Assembly (NCBI GenBank): GCA_017562135.1
Contig: QEYB01000509.1
Span: 1-64,000 of the forward strand
Direction: 5' to 3'
Source of the DNA: Dipylidium caninum
Taxonomy: Eukaryota; Platyhelminthes; Cestoda; Cyclophyllidea; Dipylidiidae
DNA length: 64,000 nucleotides
The notes below the pieces were generated by a model. It made no database searches and had not been told where the DNA came from. It was given only the letters and a program-made list of their open reading frames with translations. Of the stretch, positions 52,801 through 64,000 are shown piece by piece. The position numbers and the translations under genes were made by a program. Every line of letters begins with the position of its first letter. Position 1 is the stretch's first letter.

Positions 52801-54377
52801 TTCCACCGGAATTAGCAAGACTATCATCCATACAGGGGCTCCTCAAACTGATAAACAAGTCATTTGGCCCCGAAGCATGGGGAAGCATGGCGACTCAACC
52901 AGAGCAACGTGAAAAAACATCGCTCTGGTATTCCACTTATGCGGTGGCGAGTACGTTTCGTAACCGGAGTCGAAGTAAAGAGAAGTGGCGGATTAACTGA
53001 TATTGGTAATATCAGCCTTAAACTCTGCGGCATGTTTTAGAAATGGCGTTGTTTTCGGAATCAAAGGATAGTAGAGTTTAGAAGTTGGATGATCAGATCC
53101 GACGTAGTTGTTAAAAATCTCATATAGACACGTTTCTGTCTACTGGGCATTAATTTCCGGTTTAGGCTCCCTTTTGCCCTTTCTACCTCCATTGAAAGGA
53201 AATAAGAAGTCGAGTGTTAAACAACAGTACGGAGATGGTCGAAAATTCACCTTTGGTTTATATTGCAGTTTCCTCGCTCGGCATTCCTCCAGTTTAAAAT
53301 GTATTAAGTTGAAACTAGTGCGCCTGTCAAGCAAGCTTCCTGTCATTTTCGCTTGAGACTATTGCTACGGAGAAGAACAGAGGTCTACCAGATTGAATAA
53401 TTCCACTGACGTACCATTCACTTGGCTAATGGAAGCGTGAAATTCAATTGAAACCGACGGCTGCGAAAACAAAACACGGAAAGCTGCAGAATAATTTTCC
53501 TTCCTGCTCCAGCGTTATCTCTCCCTAAGTTTTAAGGGCTACGAACTGGCACATCGTGTTTGAGGATATTTTATGAGTCTCTGCTTAAAACGCCATTTAT
53601 TTAGACGGAGCACATTTGAAAGTAAAGCTTGTGGTGTGGAATGTCGTCCATATATCGTTTTATTAAGCTTAGCGTAATTTATAGTTTAATTTCAAAGAAA
53701 ATCACCCGTCTATCGCCATCGTACGCTCTGATTGCATGGGAGAATTTATGTATACACTTGGGAATTTTTCAAAAATACCTATTTGGCATGCTGAATCAGA
53801 CAATTGCCTCTACCTCCTTGTGATAAAAGGACAACACACGTCTGGCTTTTCCCATTATTTATTTCATTTTTTCGGTTCCCTTATCCCGTCACTTCTGCCA
53901 ATTCCATTTTGGCTCAATGTTAAAACTTCACCCCCCTTCCCTCCCGGAAGGAGTTTGGTCGAGGCTAGAACTCAGGTTACAACTTACTGGACAACGCCAC
54001 CTAGAGAAAAGGAAGTGTCAATGATTACAGATCTTCATGACACTCATATTTGACGTCGGACAGGAATGTTTCAGTATATAATGCTTGCATAAGTATGAAA
54101 AGGGGTCATGAACTATGGAAGTTCTTCGACAATGATACCACCATTTGAGCCTCCAAATTCCACCAAAATTTTCATAGCTGTCTATATGATTTTGTTTAAT
54201 TAGGAAGAAGGTCAAGAATGTCCTTGCCCATCGGAGACTTCATACGTCTTCTTAAAACTATAACAAATGGGTAATTCAAGGGAAACTACAGGAACGTAAA
54301 TGCTAGTTTTTTGATTGGTAAAATACAATTTCGAATATACCCATCGCTGTCAGGAGAGGGTATCTCGCAATTTTTAG
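49810..54377. other. Region without a supportable gene
   Basis: Only short frames occur. A Pro/Ser-containing frame at 53,736-54,053 and one at 51,479-51,670 have no good splice sites or recognisable family. A polyadenylation-like AATAAA occurs near 50,711 and could serve the channel gene. A TG microsatellite is listed separately. Confidence 0.5.
51870..51890. repeat. (TG)n microsatellite
   Basis: About ten TG units in a row. Confidence 0.95.
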
Positions 54378-54515
54378 CATTTACCACCTCAAGACTGCTG
54401 AAAACGTCGACTTTGAGAAGTTGCCTGTAGTAGCTCGTTTCACCCTTAATTTAAGCACTTCGCTCCTCTTCACATCTACTTCAACAAAGAGAGTGCCGCG
54501 AATTACTCTGTTCTG
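54378..54515 (+). CDS. Exon-like segment a of a multi-exon gene, C2-like
   Basis: Between TTTTTAG and TG|GTGATG the frame reads IYHLKTAENVDFEKLPVVAR, then FTLNLSTSLLFTSTSTKR, with alternating beta residues and a VPRITLFW end. This is the pattern of a C2-domain strand pair (Y-V-L--S...T---R--P-W). It probably starts a + strand gene that continues to about 62 kb. C2CD3, a centriolar protein with several C2 domains, is a weak candidate. Confidence 0.35.
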
Positions 54516-55102
54516 GTGATGACGGACTCACGGCCTTCAAAGTTCGCGATGAGGTGACTTACATTGCAAGTGGAGATGGGGTTTATGCAACTGGTTATAA
54601 GCGGATAAGACGTAGAAGAGGAGCGTGACATCAGGACTGGCGACTACTGAGGTAATTAATTGAGCGTGAGTCCCTTTGAGCCGGACCGAATGCCTCCTCC
54701 TTAAAAGGTTACTAATTTTGTTTATAAACATGCTAATCGGGTTGTCGGCCACTTGACTTCTGCGTTTCTGGGGCGAAAAGAAGCTGGCTTTCTTAACTTC
54801 CATAAAGAAGTACACTGAATGTCTGGTGAACGGATCCACTCCTTTATGTGATGAATTGGGAATTATAGAGTTAATAGCCGTTGCGAGGAGCTCCTCATTA
54901 CCATACTCAGTCTTTTTGCCTTATAATTACAATGGCCTATCAATAAAGAACACTAGTAGTTGCAAATTTTGGGACAACCTCAGCTCACAATGGTAGTTTA
55001 GTTTTAATAAGTTCTACTTTGAGTAAATCGGGAAAGTTCCACAATCCGTAGTTTTGGGTGCCTTATCTAAAAGACATCGACGACGCAAATGCATGCTTTC
55101 AG

Positions 55103-55324
55103 AGTTCGACAAGATCATCGCAAATCCAATCCGGCTAAAAGTTCTACTAAGGGGAGAATTCAAGCTAAAAGGGAAGGCGACATATCATTTAAGCGTATTT
55201 ACCCGCCTGTAGGTGTCTCGCTACCTGCCACTCTTGGAGAGCTGTCACGACTAGCCAGTCAGGAAGGCATTTTAATAATGTCAACTGAGAGATGGACTTC
55301 TGACGCAGCACTTATGGCTCACGC
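55103..55324 (+). CDS. Exon-like segment b, C2-like
   Basis: After GCTTTCAG the frame reads RVRQDHRKSNPAKSSTKGRI, then FKRIYPPVGVSLPATLGELS, then LIMSTERWTSDAALMAHAYV. The end resembles the C2 element 'L-IEVW....D-LIG-A-V-L', and VSL...L..L just before it resembles the strand ahead of that element in C2CD3. A GTATGT donor interrupts AYV; if it is not used, the frame stops at 55,346. Joining it directly to segment a would create a stop, so an exon is missing or one of the two is wrong. Confidence 0.4.
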
Positions 55325-55779
55325 GTATGTACACTTGCCCGAATAGTCGGAGTTCGAATGCATTTTAAGCTACCTTTCTTATCCCCGCTACTGGACACCA
55401 GAGGCGGGTGTATAAACTACTTGGGTATGTTAGAAACTCACGCACCAATTATGCCTCGAGGCAGAAAGTTGTCTTAACCGTGATTGCTAGCGGCCTCAGG
55501 ACAAATAGAAGGGAACCGGGTTACAAAAGCTTTATTGTTAAATTGAGAAGAAACTGACTTCCTTTCTACAAGGGATTTGTTTGGATTAAGGCGGTAATTC
55601 AAAGTGAAAGAGCTTGAGCAGTTAACTGTACCACTTGACCAAACTGTATCCCGAAAGAAATGCCTTTGAGTTAATAAATTTTATCCTTGTGAAGAATATA
55701 TAAAGCGTCATGTCCGTTAACTTCATTTATACTTATTTCCTTAAAGGCATCCTTTATTGCTCAAAATTTAATCTTAAAG

Positions 55780-55853
55780 GTGGAGAACTGGTTGGTCTCC
55801 TCACACAAATGTTGGATTACCTTAATGACGGTCGTAGAATTTTCGCCATTCAC
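55780..55853 (+). CDS. Exon-like segment c
   Basis: A 74-nt segment between CTTAAAG and CAC|GTACGC, reading GELVGLLTQMLDYLNDGRRI. It leaves in phase 0 and joins segment d without a stop. Family not recognised on its own. Confidence 0.4.
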
Positions 55854-56201
55854 GTACGCCCAATCTTTCTTCGCCCCAGTGGTGCTCTTTCTCCGACAGC
55901 CTATTGAGGCATGAGGCACAGACGCACACGTGGTAAACATGTGTCATTGGCAGCGATTTCGTAAGTTGGCACCCTCAAATGGGGAGACAAATATGTCGAC
56001 GTCAGTGAAATCCTATCCATGTTCCGTAAGTCATTTGAAAGCGGGAGACGGACTTCATCCAGGACTTCAACCACCCTATCCGGTTGCCGTCTTAATTCAG
56101 GATTAGAGGATATCTTTTATCCTAGTAGTGGCAAAGATTTCAAACTTGATTTTAAACTTTTTATTCTACTTATTTCCGTACCCACGCACACGCACATATA
56201 G

Positions 56202-56306
56202 GAAAGCCACGAGTCCTTTTACCTTGGCAGCGGTAGCCTAGGTCGTACTGAACCTCCAGCTCTGTTGCAGCCATTTTATTCCAGTCTGGTTGATGATTTT
56301 TACAAG
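56202..56306 (+). CDS. Exon-like segment d
   Basis: A 105-nt segment (35 codons, phase 0 on both sides) between CACATATAG and AAG|GTGGAT. It reads ESHESFYLGSGSLGRTEPPA, then LLQPFYSSLVDDFYK, a soluble linker-like sequence. It follows segment c in phase. Confidence 0.45.
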
Positions 56307-56492
56307 GTGGATGGGGTGAAGTATTTTTTATTAACTACCTGATAAATGAATCGTATTTTCTTGTTCCTGTCAAGGAACTTCTTAACATCTATACAATTTA
56401 TAATGCCATGCTTTAGAGGTTATACGGCATGGCTTACTCCTGAGGTTACTAAAAAAATGCTCCAATTTTTCATTAAATGCGTATGATTTCAG

Positions 56493-56704
56493 TCATTAAG
56501 CTCGAAACCTTACAGCATATGGCTGCCAAGACTGTTGCCTCTCCTATTCACTTTTTTCATTCAAGCACTTCTAATGACCGAATAGTTTCGATGGGTTGGA
56601 GTGCCGTATTTCCATTTCTCTTCAATCCTCATCACAAGGCTGTAGTTGAACGCAAATTAGGCGAACTTCATATTCTGTCGACACCCTCAATTGTGTTTAG
56701 ACAG
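56493..56704 (+). CDS. Exon-like segment e, beta-rich
   Basis: A 212-nt segment between GATTTCAG and CAG|GTGTAA. It reads IKLETLQHMAAKTVASPIHF, then MGWSAVFPFLFNPHHKAVVE, then LHILSTPSIVFRQ, which resembles the first strands of a C2 domain (V-IE-L--MA ... N----V). It needs phase 1 from its left neighbour, while segment d leaves in phase 0, so another exon probably lies between. Confidence 0.4.
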
Positions 56705-59700
56705 GTGTAACTGTACTTTACGCGAAATAGGTAAAGCGATTTTTAGTTCTAAGGTAAGGCGATAATTAACTTCAACCTTTCATCCTTAAATTTCGGCCAT
56801 TATGTAGTTGCGGAGGCTCGAAAAGGAACTATTTTTGAAGGGGCCTGTTGATATCGAGTAAGAAAGACCCGCTGAAGTGAGAGCAAAGCGGAAGGTAAGT
56901 CAACAGATTAGCCGCGGGGAAATTCCGAAAAGCAATGGAATTTGTGGCAAACGCTAGAGTCTACACCAAATTTGCCGCGAAAAGCAAACGACATTTCGGT
57001 TTTGGAACATCTCTTCGCTTATTAGATGGAGGCTGCGTGTCTGTGTATTTATGCAGCCGAAGAGGATGTCCAGAACATATGAACCTAAGCAATCGCAAAT
57101 GAGAAATAATCAAGTTTCGGTGTTCCCACCAGAAAACCATATTGGAACCTTACAGCCATGCACAGTGAGTGGATGCGCTTCGGCAGCGCTACCGTGCGTG
57201 GAGGGTATGGTGGAATGACTGACTTAAACCAGACTTGTGGTGGGTCTGCACGGGTGAGAATGCACTCGATTACACCCGAGCCCAGTGACTAACACTGATG
57301 CGGCAAATTATACAAACTTCTGTCACACTTTTACCCACAATACGGCCAGTCCTTTTCGTCCCATGACAGCCGTGAACCGGGTGAGGGTTCTTGACGCATG
57401 CCAACTAGTAGACGGGTCTGAGCGTATATTTAGGTATATTATAGCTTTGAACGAGGCTTATATTACGATTTGGGACAGAATTTATGCCGATGAGACAAAT
57501 TTTCTTTTCTGATTGAACACTGAGCTCTGGAGACAAGAGAAAGGGAAGCTTGACGGGAAAAAGCCATAAAGATAGACATTGGGTAAAAGGAGGCCTTGAA
57601 GACTCGACCAATAGGTTTCTTTTGAAATCCTGGAACACAACAAGCACAACTGAGGATGGTACCAGAAGCAAGGCTTGTGAGATCCAAGGGTAAGACGACC
57701 ACTGGAATGTATCACTCGCTCCATTATGCTATCCGATGTGTTTGGGCAAAACGACCTCGGTGCCGGCAACGATGGAGAAGGCCATTCCCAATGGCGTGAA
57801 ATTTTTTTAAATTTTCTTCTTCAGGTCCTTTAGTCGATATCTTAACACAAAAACTGTCCTCAGACTGTTGAAGCTAGGAACAACCATACCCTTCAGATAA
57901 CACACCATCTTCCAAGGCTTTCCACTAGCTCACAATGTAAAATCTTCCCTAAGTGATCCTCCAGAACATCTTGAAAATTGGTCTTCACTACGTTAAAATT
58001 CTTATCACTCCATGGCAACACTTAGAAGAAGCAATATTTTATAATTTAAATGCTGAAATGCTAAGATTTTCCCAAAGACATTTTGTAAGAATATCTGTGG
58101 AGAAATTTAGGGCTTTTACTTATTCTTAAGGCAAGAAATAATTCAAATTGAAGACGATCACTAATTTTAGGCTCTAATATCATAGGAGAAGTACAGACAC
58201 TAGTCGATTGTACCCGAAGGTGGCTTGAATGAGTGAATGTAACCAGAGAAATTTTCGAAAATGGCATCTTGCGTTTGCATCAAATACCAGGACCCGAGGC
58301 AGATAGCCACTGACACTCCTGTTCGATGACCACATAAAAAAGAGACGTCTGCAACACTGGAGAAATGACATAGCTTTCTCACCCGAAAGCGTAAAGTTTC
58401 CTTGCCCGGTCTTTTTTATCTTGGCTCGCCTGCCCTATGCAGGGACGAGGGAAGGAGGGAAGGAGGGAAGGGGATAAACTGCGTCTCCCGATGACTCACT
58501 CAGACTTGTCACCCGGGATAACGCGTTTATTAGCATGCAATGATAAAAGATGTCATGCATTTAATGCGGTCCCCTAGGCGAATTATGCAAATATATGCGT
58601 ATATGCAAGGTAATCTCACCCCAGAGATAATAACACTCATAAGAGGGGTCCCCTGCTGTGTTAGTCAGAGCGTCGATACAAAGGTAACTCCACAACTAAG
58701 TAGAGGTTGTTACTTATTCTGATCACTTTGTAAGAAGAGGATTGGAACGGAGGGGCGCGATAAATGGACGACGTCTGTCTCCGTCTGCACAACATTTCCG
58801 AATTTGTTCAAGGACTATCGCCTGTATGATAAGAAGAAAGTTAATGAGTCACCTTCATAAAAACAAGGAGTTATTTAGCCATACTCAGTTGTTTTTTTTT
58901 TACGAAACTATGTAATATAAATCACATAGAGAACTGGGAGCTGTTAGTTTGACAGGAGGACCGACTTCTCCGCCACCCTGAAGTTTAACATTTGTTGACG
59001 TTTACACGAAGCCGGGAGTTCAACAACCAATTACTCGGCTCTTATGCTCATGGATAGTCGGAGTGAAATGTCCTTTCAACATTGGTTGACAATTAACAAG
59101 CAATTCAATTTGGGGAGATCTGGATGCCGCTGAACTGTTGTTGTAGTCGAGCGCACCTAGAGGTGAGATTCTGCATGACAACATCGTTTAAATTCTGTTT
59201 AATTCTGCTGTTCGGAATTGCTAAAACTTGGTCACTGGGTCAAAATTTCTGAGTTCCAGATATGGAATCGCTGAATTCATAACCAACGGGGGTTTTGCGT
59301 TTCCGCTGACCTTAAACGTATTCACGTAGTCACCTTATTAGTCAACGTGTCAGGTTTGGCGAGACAGACTTTTGACGCATACGGAGTCACCGACTTTAGT
59401 GAGTTTTACGAGTTTGTTCTTGAAAAACAAACAGAAGGTCCGACTTCGTTGAACCTAATTTGACCTCTCTTTTGAATCCTACTGATGGCAGCTGCGGAGA
59501 TTACTCGGTCGCATTTAGGCTATGTTGAATAGAAGCTTTCTTATTTTCCATGAGGAAACCTTTGAGGAGTTAAGTGGCTCTCAAATGGCGTCGAATCAGA
59601 ATATTTTGAAGTTTGTTCTGGAAGTCATACTCTTTTGTTCCTGACCACTCCAGTTAACCAACTGATTAGTAATAGAGAAATTGATGATGGAGTTTAGCTG

Positions 59701-60848
59701 TTTGTCCTTACTCAAAGGTCTCAGATGGTAGTATACGATCGTCCACGAAAGGGTCCGACAGCTTCACCTTTAAGGCGTATTATAACTTATTCAGTCCGTC
59801 ATGAATGAGGAACGAATTTCGCTGTCATTGGTATACTCTAACCACAGTAAGCCGTAAATTAAAAGCCAACGTAAGGGCTGAAAAGCCTCCTTACCGTGCT
59901 AGAACTCTTACAACCTCATTCAAATAATAAGGAACCAAATCAACATAAGGCACGAGAAGACGATTCACCCAGTTGTGTTTTCTCCACTTGTTTAAGTCAT
60001 CGTTCAGAAAGGTGGAACGAAGACACACATTGAGCTAAATTTGACGAAAATTTCGAGAATAGGTAATCTGTTACCAATACACTGTTCCTCTGAATTAATC
60101 TCAAAAAGCCACTATTGGGGCGAACTACTCAAAACCCATGAAATTACTTACATGCCAACATTTTGATGTTGTGGCAGAAAAATGAGCGCAATTTGATAAG
60201 TTAGAGCCTCCGCCAAAAGGGGGGGAGCGTGAAAGTAATTTGGAAAAGGATAGAAGTTAAGGAAAATGTGAATAACGGAGACTTCGACAGTATACCGATG
60301 GAAAAGGGAAACGTATAGACTCTGTCTACAATTTTAAAATAAACTCATCGATGCCGAGAAACCATCAAATCAAAGTCCGTGGAACTTCTTATCCCAAAGG
60401 TTTGACGTTCACTGAATGTCAGGGTGTTTAGCGAATAATACCGTGGCTGATGTCATCAGCGGCTTCTTTTATGAGACAACCAAGGGAGTTGTTTACGAAA
60501 TTTCTGTCCATTATTATAATGATGCCATAGAAGATGACACTCTATAACGGACAATTCATAAATCATTTAATCTCTTTATCAACACCTTTATATAAAAAGT
60601 TATTAAGTACTTTTGTTTGCTTTCTTCAAACTGCCAGATGCACAGTGAGGTGAACTATTCGATCAGCTCCAACTATCTGTCCCCGGTTCCAAGCACATTT
60701 TTATTTTTATTTTTCGATTGACCAGCCTTTTTCAACCTCGTAATGAGACGTTTCTCCTGGAAAATTATATCTCGGCAGAGTGTGTGCGATGTGTAAGCTT
60801 CTTATGTATACCTGTAGACTTATAAACTTAATTTTTTCTTTAACGCAG
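56705..60848. other. Long intron or spacer with no supported exon
   Basis: If segments e and f belong to one gene this is a 4.1 kb intron, or it hides small exons. A frame at 57,285-57,512 was considered and has no good splice sites. A GC-rich stretch at 57,170-57,290 contains a perfect five-base-pair hairpin near 57,177. A GGGAAGGA tandem repeat is listed separately. Confidence 0.4.
58447..58471. repeat. Short GGAAGGAGGG-type tandem repeat
   Basis: Three imperfect copies of an eight-base purine unit (GGGAAGGA). Confidence 0.85.
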
Positions 60849-60965
60849 ACTATTGGAGCTCTGCGAATAATAGTGGCCACCTCAGAAGAGTTGGAATTCG
60901 TTCACGATGAAAAGAAGAGGAAAGAAAGTCCCTCTGAATTTACTCTTTCTATAAAATTTTATTTG
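60849..60965 (+). CDS. Exon-like segment f, C2-like
   Basis: A 117-nt segment between TTTAACGCAG and TTG|GTAAAG, phase 0 on both sides. It reads TIGALRIIVATSEELEFVHD, then KKRKESPSEFTLSIKFYL. G-LR-----S---I followed by an E-F-L-I stretch resembles the junction between two C2 domains in C2CD3 as I remember it. That comparison is from memory and needs a proper search. Confidence 0.4.
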
Positions 60966-61238
60966 GTAAAGTTAAATGGTATTCTTACCAAAAGTCTTAA
61001 AACCCCCCCATTAGCGGAGTCGTCGTGTGGAAATCCGATGGTAGACTCGAGAAACTTGCATCATTCATTGCAGTTAATCACAGTGAAAAATCATGTTTCT
61101 GACGTGTTCCACTTACTCATGAGTGCTCTTTAAGCAGCTGCCGTTGCAGAACCGAACAGCCCACTAGAAAGAGTCCTGAATCACCCGACTTCGGCTTCAG
61201 AATACATTAATCACTCATTCTAGCGTCGGTTGATGCAG

Positions 61239-61452
61239 CAAGGCAGCAAAAGTTGGTTGCCGTGTGTCCTCTGCCCTCCGCAAGATCTCGCGCCATTTGC
61301 AAACGGAATCGTGGAGCCCGGCCCCTCAAGCCCGGCTGAGTTTTATGAGGTCATTCGTCGAGAAGCGCCATTATGGCTGGCCTCGGCAACCAGACCCCCG
61401 AAATCTCGAGGCTCTGGTGCCAAGGAAAAACTTTCTTGTCCATTTAAGAAGG
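61239..61452 (+). CDS. Exon-like segment g
   Basis: Opens after GATGCAG. Read in phase 0 it gives QGSKSWLPCVLCPPQDLAPF, then PAEFYEVIRREAPLWLAS, ending at AAG|GTCCAT. A second frame is also open across the same DNA (RHLQTESWSPAPQARLSFMR), so the frame is not certain. Phase 0 would fit segment f. Confidence 0.35.
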
Positions 61453-61787
61453 TCCATTAGTCCTCACCTTGCCTCGTTGGTTGGTGAAATGCACAACAGA
61501 CAGAAACGGTTATGCGCATGGAATTAGGTTACCGGAGCCGGTGTCTACATAATATCGTCATCTACGAACATTTTGGTTTGCGGGTCGAGGTGGCATAAAA
61601 TAGCATATACACTGTCAGTTTCTGCTATATTTTCATTATGTACGACGTATTCAATCCAACAGAATGATGATTTGAGGGTTATTCCAAACATTTCGCAATC
61701 AATCACCCCATTTTAACGTCATTTTAAATGAGTCAGGACAAATAATTAATAATTCCCAAAGTCTCATTAAATAATGCACTTGGCCAG

Positions 61788-61956
61788 AAGTACAGCTTCT
61801 CTTCTGGCTAGCACAGATGATGAAATAAAATTAATAACGCGCGGATCACAGATTATACTCGGGGATGTTTCCATCGACTTGGCTCTGCCAACTCAAATGT
61901 GCTTGTATAAATCATCGCGCATTGAAGACATCGAGGCCACACTCTATCCCACTTAG
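61788..61956 (+). CDS. Exon-like segment h, possible terminal exon
   Basis: After TTGGCCAG the frame reads STASLLASTDDEIKLITRGS, then QIILGDVSIDLALPTQMCLY, and stops at a TAG after ATLYPT. The composition is protein-like. The exon needs phase 2 on its left. Whether it belongs to the same gene as segments a-g is inference from order and strand only. Confidence 0.35.
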
Positions 61957-64000
61957 CAGACAAAATCTGTCAAATTGTGTTGTTAAACAGACTTCTTTTT
62001 AAAAGGAGTGATCGTGCGGCAAACACTTTCCCCGGTAACCATGCAAGTAAAAGCCAATGGAAAAAAAGTTTGGATTAAATGTTATGTTCTTTAGAGGAAA
62101 TATAAAGGCATATCGATGGAAAGTGTCTCTTTTCACTGGGAAATTATACAGCATTCACCTCGTAAAGGGCAGGCAATGAACGCTGAGCGAAGATTGGTCC
62201 ATTTGCCTGGACATCCTTTGCCAGGGAATATGTCCATCAGAGGGAGTTTTCTCATGCGTGATACATTGGGAATTAATGTTTGAGATGGACGTCCACGTAA
62301 CAGCCCTTCAGTTTGAGGCGTGGCGGAGGCAATTCCTCCTCGTCATTGAAGCATAGACATGGGTTAGATTGTTGTGGTGGGCAGTAGTCAGGAGGTGGGC
62401 GAGGTGCGAATTATTGCTCCTTCCAAATCAATTTTTTCGACTGGGAAGGTGTCGAATAATCAGTCGTTTTAATTCGTAACGTCAACTACAGCAGTTCACA
62501 GGTCGTTGGAGTGCTTTATTTCATTTTCTGTGGTGGCGAATAGTTCTAGAAACTTGGACTAGCCCGAAGGTGCCTTTCAGTCAGCGACGGCAACATAGAC
62601 GAAATGAGAGTGCTAGAGATAAAATAATGTGAAAGAAACTACATGACATATTATATAGGATCATTCATTGCAGATCTCTGACCACTTCACCTGATCCCTT
62701 CTATGTTTCCATACTCTTATCTTTCGATACTTAGCAAAGTCTGAGGACGCTTTAGACCCATAATATCCACCGTCGTGCCCTGCTATGCCTTGAAGTGGGC
62801 ACGACTAAGCATTCCTAGGTTCCTATGGTGTTAACTTGAGCTCGGAGAAAAGTAGCAGTTTCTACCAAGTCATACTAGCGAAGTAATGGCCACAAACCTG
62901 AGTGAGGCGCCAGGCTTACAGGCCAAAGTTTTAGAGTCTATGAAAACTCACTGTAACGTTTTTCCTTATTACTACGCACACATCAACTCTAGTTTTTTTA
63001 GGAAATTTTATCAGTGAATGTATGAATAAGGCTGAGGCCAAAAATGGATTCTGGTTAACGCCAAGGGTCGCCAAATCATCACCACCTTAAGTATCAAAAA
63101 TAATCAAGCATTTTTCCAACGCTGACCAGAGCATTGAGATAGCAGGGGGTTATGTGTACGTCTAAAACCAAATCTGCACGAGATTGACTCGGCAGTCTCA
63201 AAAATGTTGGTGGGAGCTCGAAAGAGTTTGGCTACAAGACAGACTAGCGCATTTAAGCCATTATCCCACGAGTTATGTATCACGTAACACCCACTCGGCA
63301 CAAAAGATCCAGAACCTTTTCTTTCAGAAGTAGGGTTTTGAAGGCAATGAGCACTAGTCACAAATGGTCTACGACTTGTCTTGACTGAGGCCATTTGCTC
63401 GGTTTATTTAAGATCAGGAGACATCAGGTTAAGGCACAGAAGTTTGCGCAATTGATTAAAAATTAAAAATGTCTCAATAGAAAAAATTTGACGCTCAGAT
63501 AATTATTAACCTCTTTTGTTGGGAAAACCGTAAAAGTGGTGTGAAACCCAATGACTTGACATGATTATCCAAATTCTCATTACGAAGATTTCGTTTACGT
63601 TTTGCAAAGGGTGAACAAAAAATAGATGTACAGCCTTTGTCTTTTAGAGGTTGAGGGAGGAAAAAGGGGTTCATTGCCTCAACAGGCATAAGGTTCTGAT
63701 TCCTTCGGGGTCATTCCCTCAGCCACGAATAAAACTCTCAGTAAACATTCGATTTTACAAAATTTATGGCCTCATTTGATGTATTTTATAATACAAGGTA
63801 AAATGAGCATAACAAGACTCATATCAAAAGGTTTAAGGGGCAATTTGAGGAGTAAAAAAGAAAGCCACCTGAGTAGGGAAGTGATGAGATCATTTCAGCA
63901 CGATATAGAAGCACTGTTCGCCTACATTCGGGCATATTTTTTCGAAATAGAGATTTAGTACAATAATTTGTACTTAATGTGACACTACTTTACCTTAACT
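61957..64000. other. Tail of the window without a supported gene
   Basis: No frame longer than 96 codons and no convincing exon. If the gene of segments a-h continues, its next exons must be very short or lie beyond the window. Confidence 0.5.

Noticed and set aside
57170..57200. Hairpin CGCTTCGGCAGCG resembling the 5' end of U6 snRNA
   Set aside because: The rest of U6, including its conserved ACAGAGA core, does not follow.
1..64000. tRNA genes, rRNA, CRISPR arrays, bacterial operons, spliced-leader RNA
   Set aside because: I looked for their hallmark motifs (T-loop GGTTCGAAYC, spaced direct repeats, Shine-Dalgarno sites before long frames) and found none.

Overview
The window is eukaryotic. 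Its clearest genes are cut into many exons with GT..AG introns, several introns are very short (37, 64, 70 and 79 nt), and the space between genes is AT-rich and holds decayed mariner-type transposons. The gene content (a PKD1-type protein with REJ and GPS parts, and an innexin/pannexin-type channel) together with miniature introns suggests an invertebrate, most likely a parasitic flatworm such as a tapeworm. That placement is inference; nothing in the window proves it. All confident genes lie on the + strand.

Layout: 1-14.0 kb has no gene I can support. 14,048-15,244 is an uninterrupted 398-codon frame of unknown family, with a splice-acceptor-like AG directly before its ATG. 15.9-16.7 kb holds a broken mariner transposase. 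17.6-20.3 kb has weak exon-like fragments, including a possible two-part remnant on the minus strand.

The centrepiece is a gene of about 30 exons at 20,941-46,258, preceded by a TATA box at 20,734. I assembled it by hand from splice sites and reading phase. It encodes a roughly 2,400-residue extracellular protein: signal peptide, cysteine-containing N-terminal exons, PKD-like beta domains, a long linker, a REJ-type region, a GAIN domain, an intact GPS motif and one transmembrane helix. The frame stops directly after that helix. In polycystin-1 the helix is followed by a PLAT domain and ten more helices, and none of this is visible before the next gene. The large intron at 25.3-27.9 kb carries a second mariner fossil and a separate 160-190 bp direct duplication. 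Two places in the gene (exon 8 and exon 20) need an extra tiny intron or contain frameshifts, and three exon junctions do not match in phase, so a few small exons are missing from the model.

At 47,956-49,809 a single long exon encodes a four-helix protein resembling pannexins and innexins, with an unusual Ser/Thr-rich N-terminal extension of about 140 residues. From 54.4 to 62 kb there is a series of short exons of another + strand gene. Some resemble strands of C2 domains, and C2CD3 is a weak candidate. The rest (49.8-54.4, 56.7-60.8 and 62-64 kb) shows only simple repeats and non-coding sequence.

How the genes fit together (inference): polycystin-like receptors and pannexin-type channels both act at the cell surface, and C2CD3 is a centriole/cilium protein in animals. 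A link to ciliary or mechanosensory cells is possible, but nothing in the sequence shows shared regulation.
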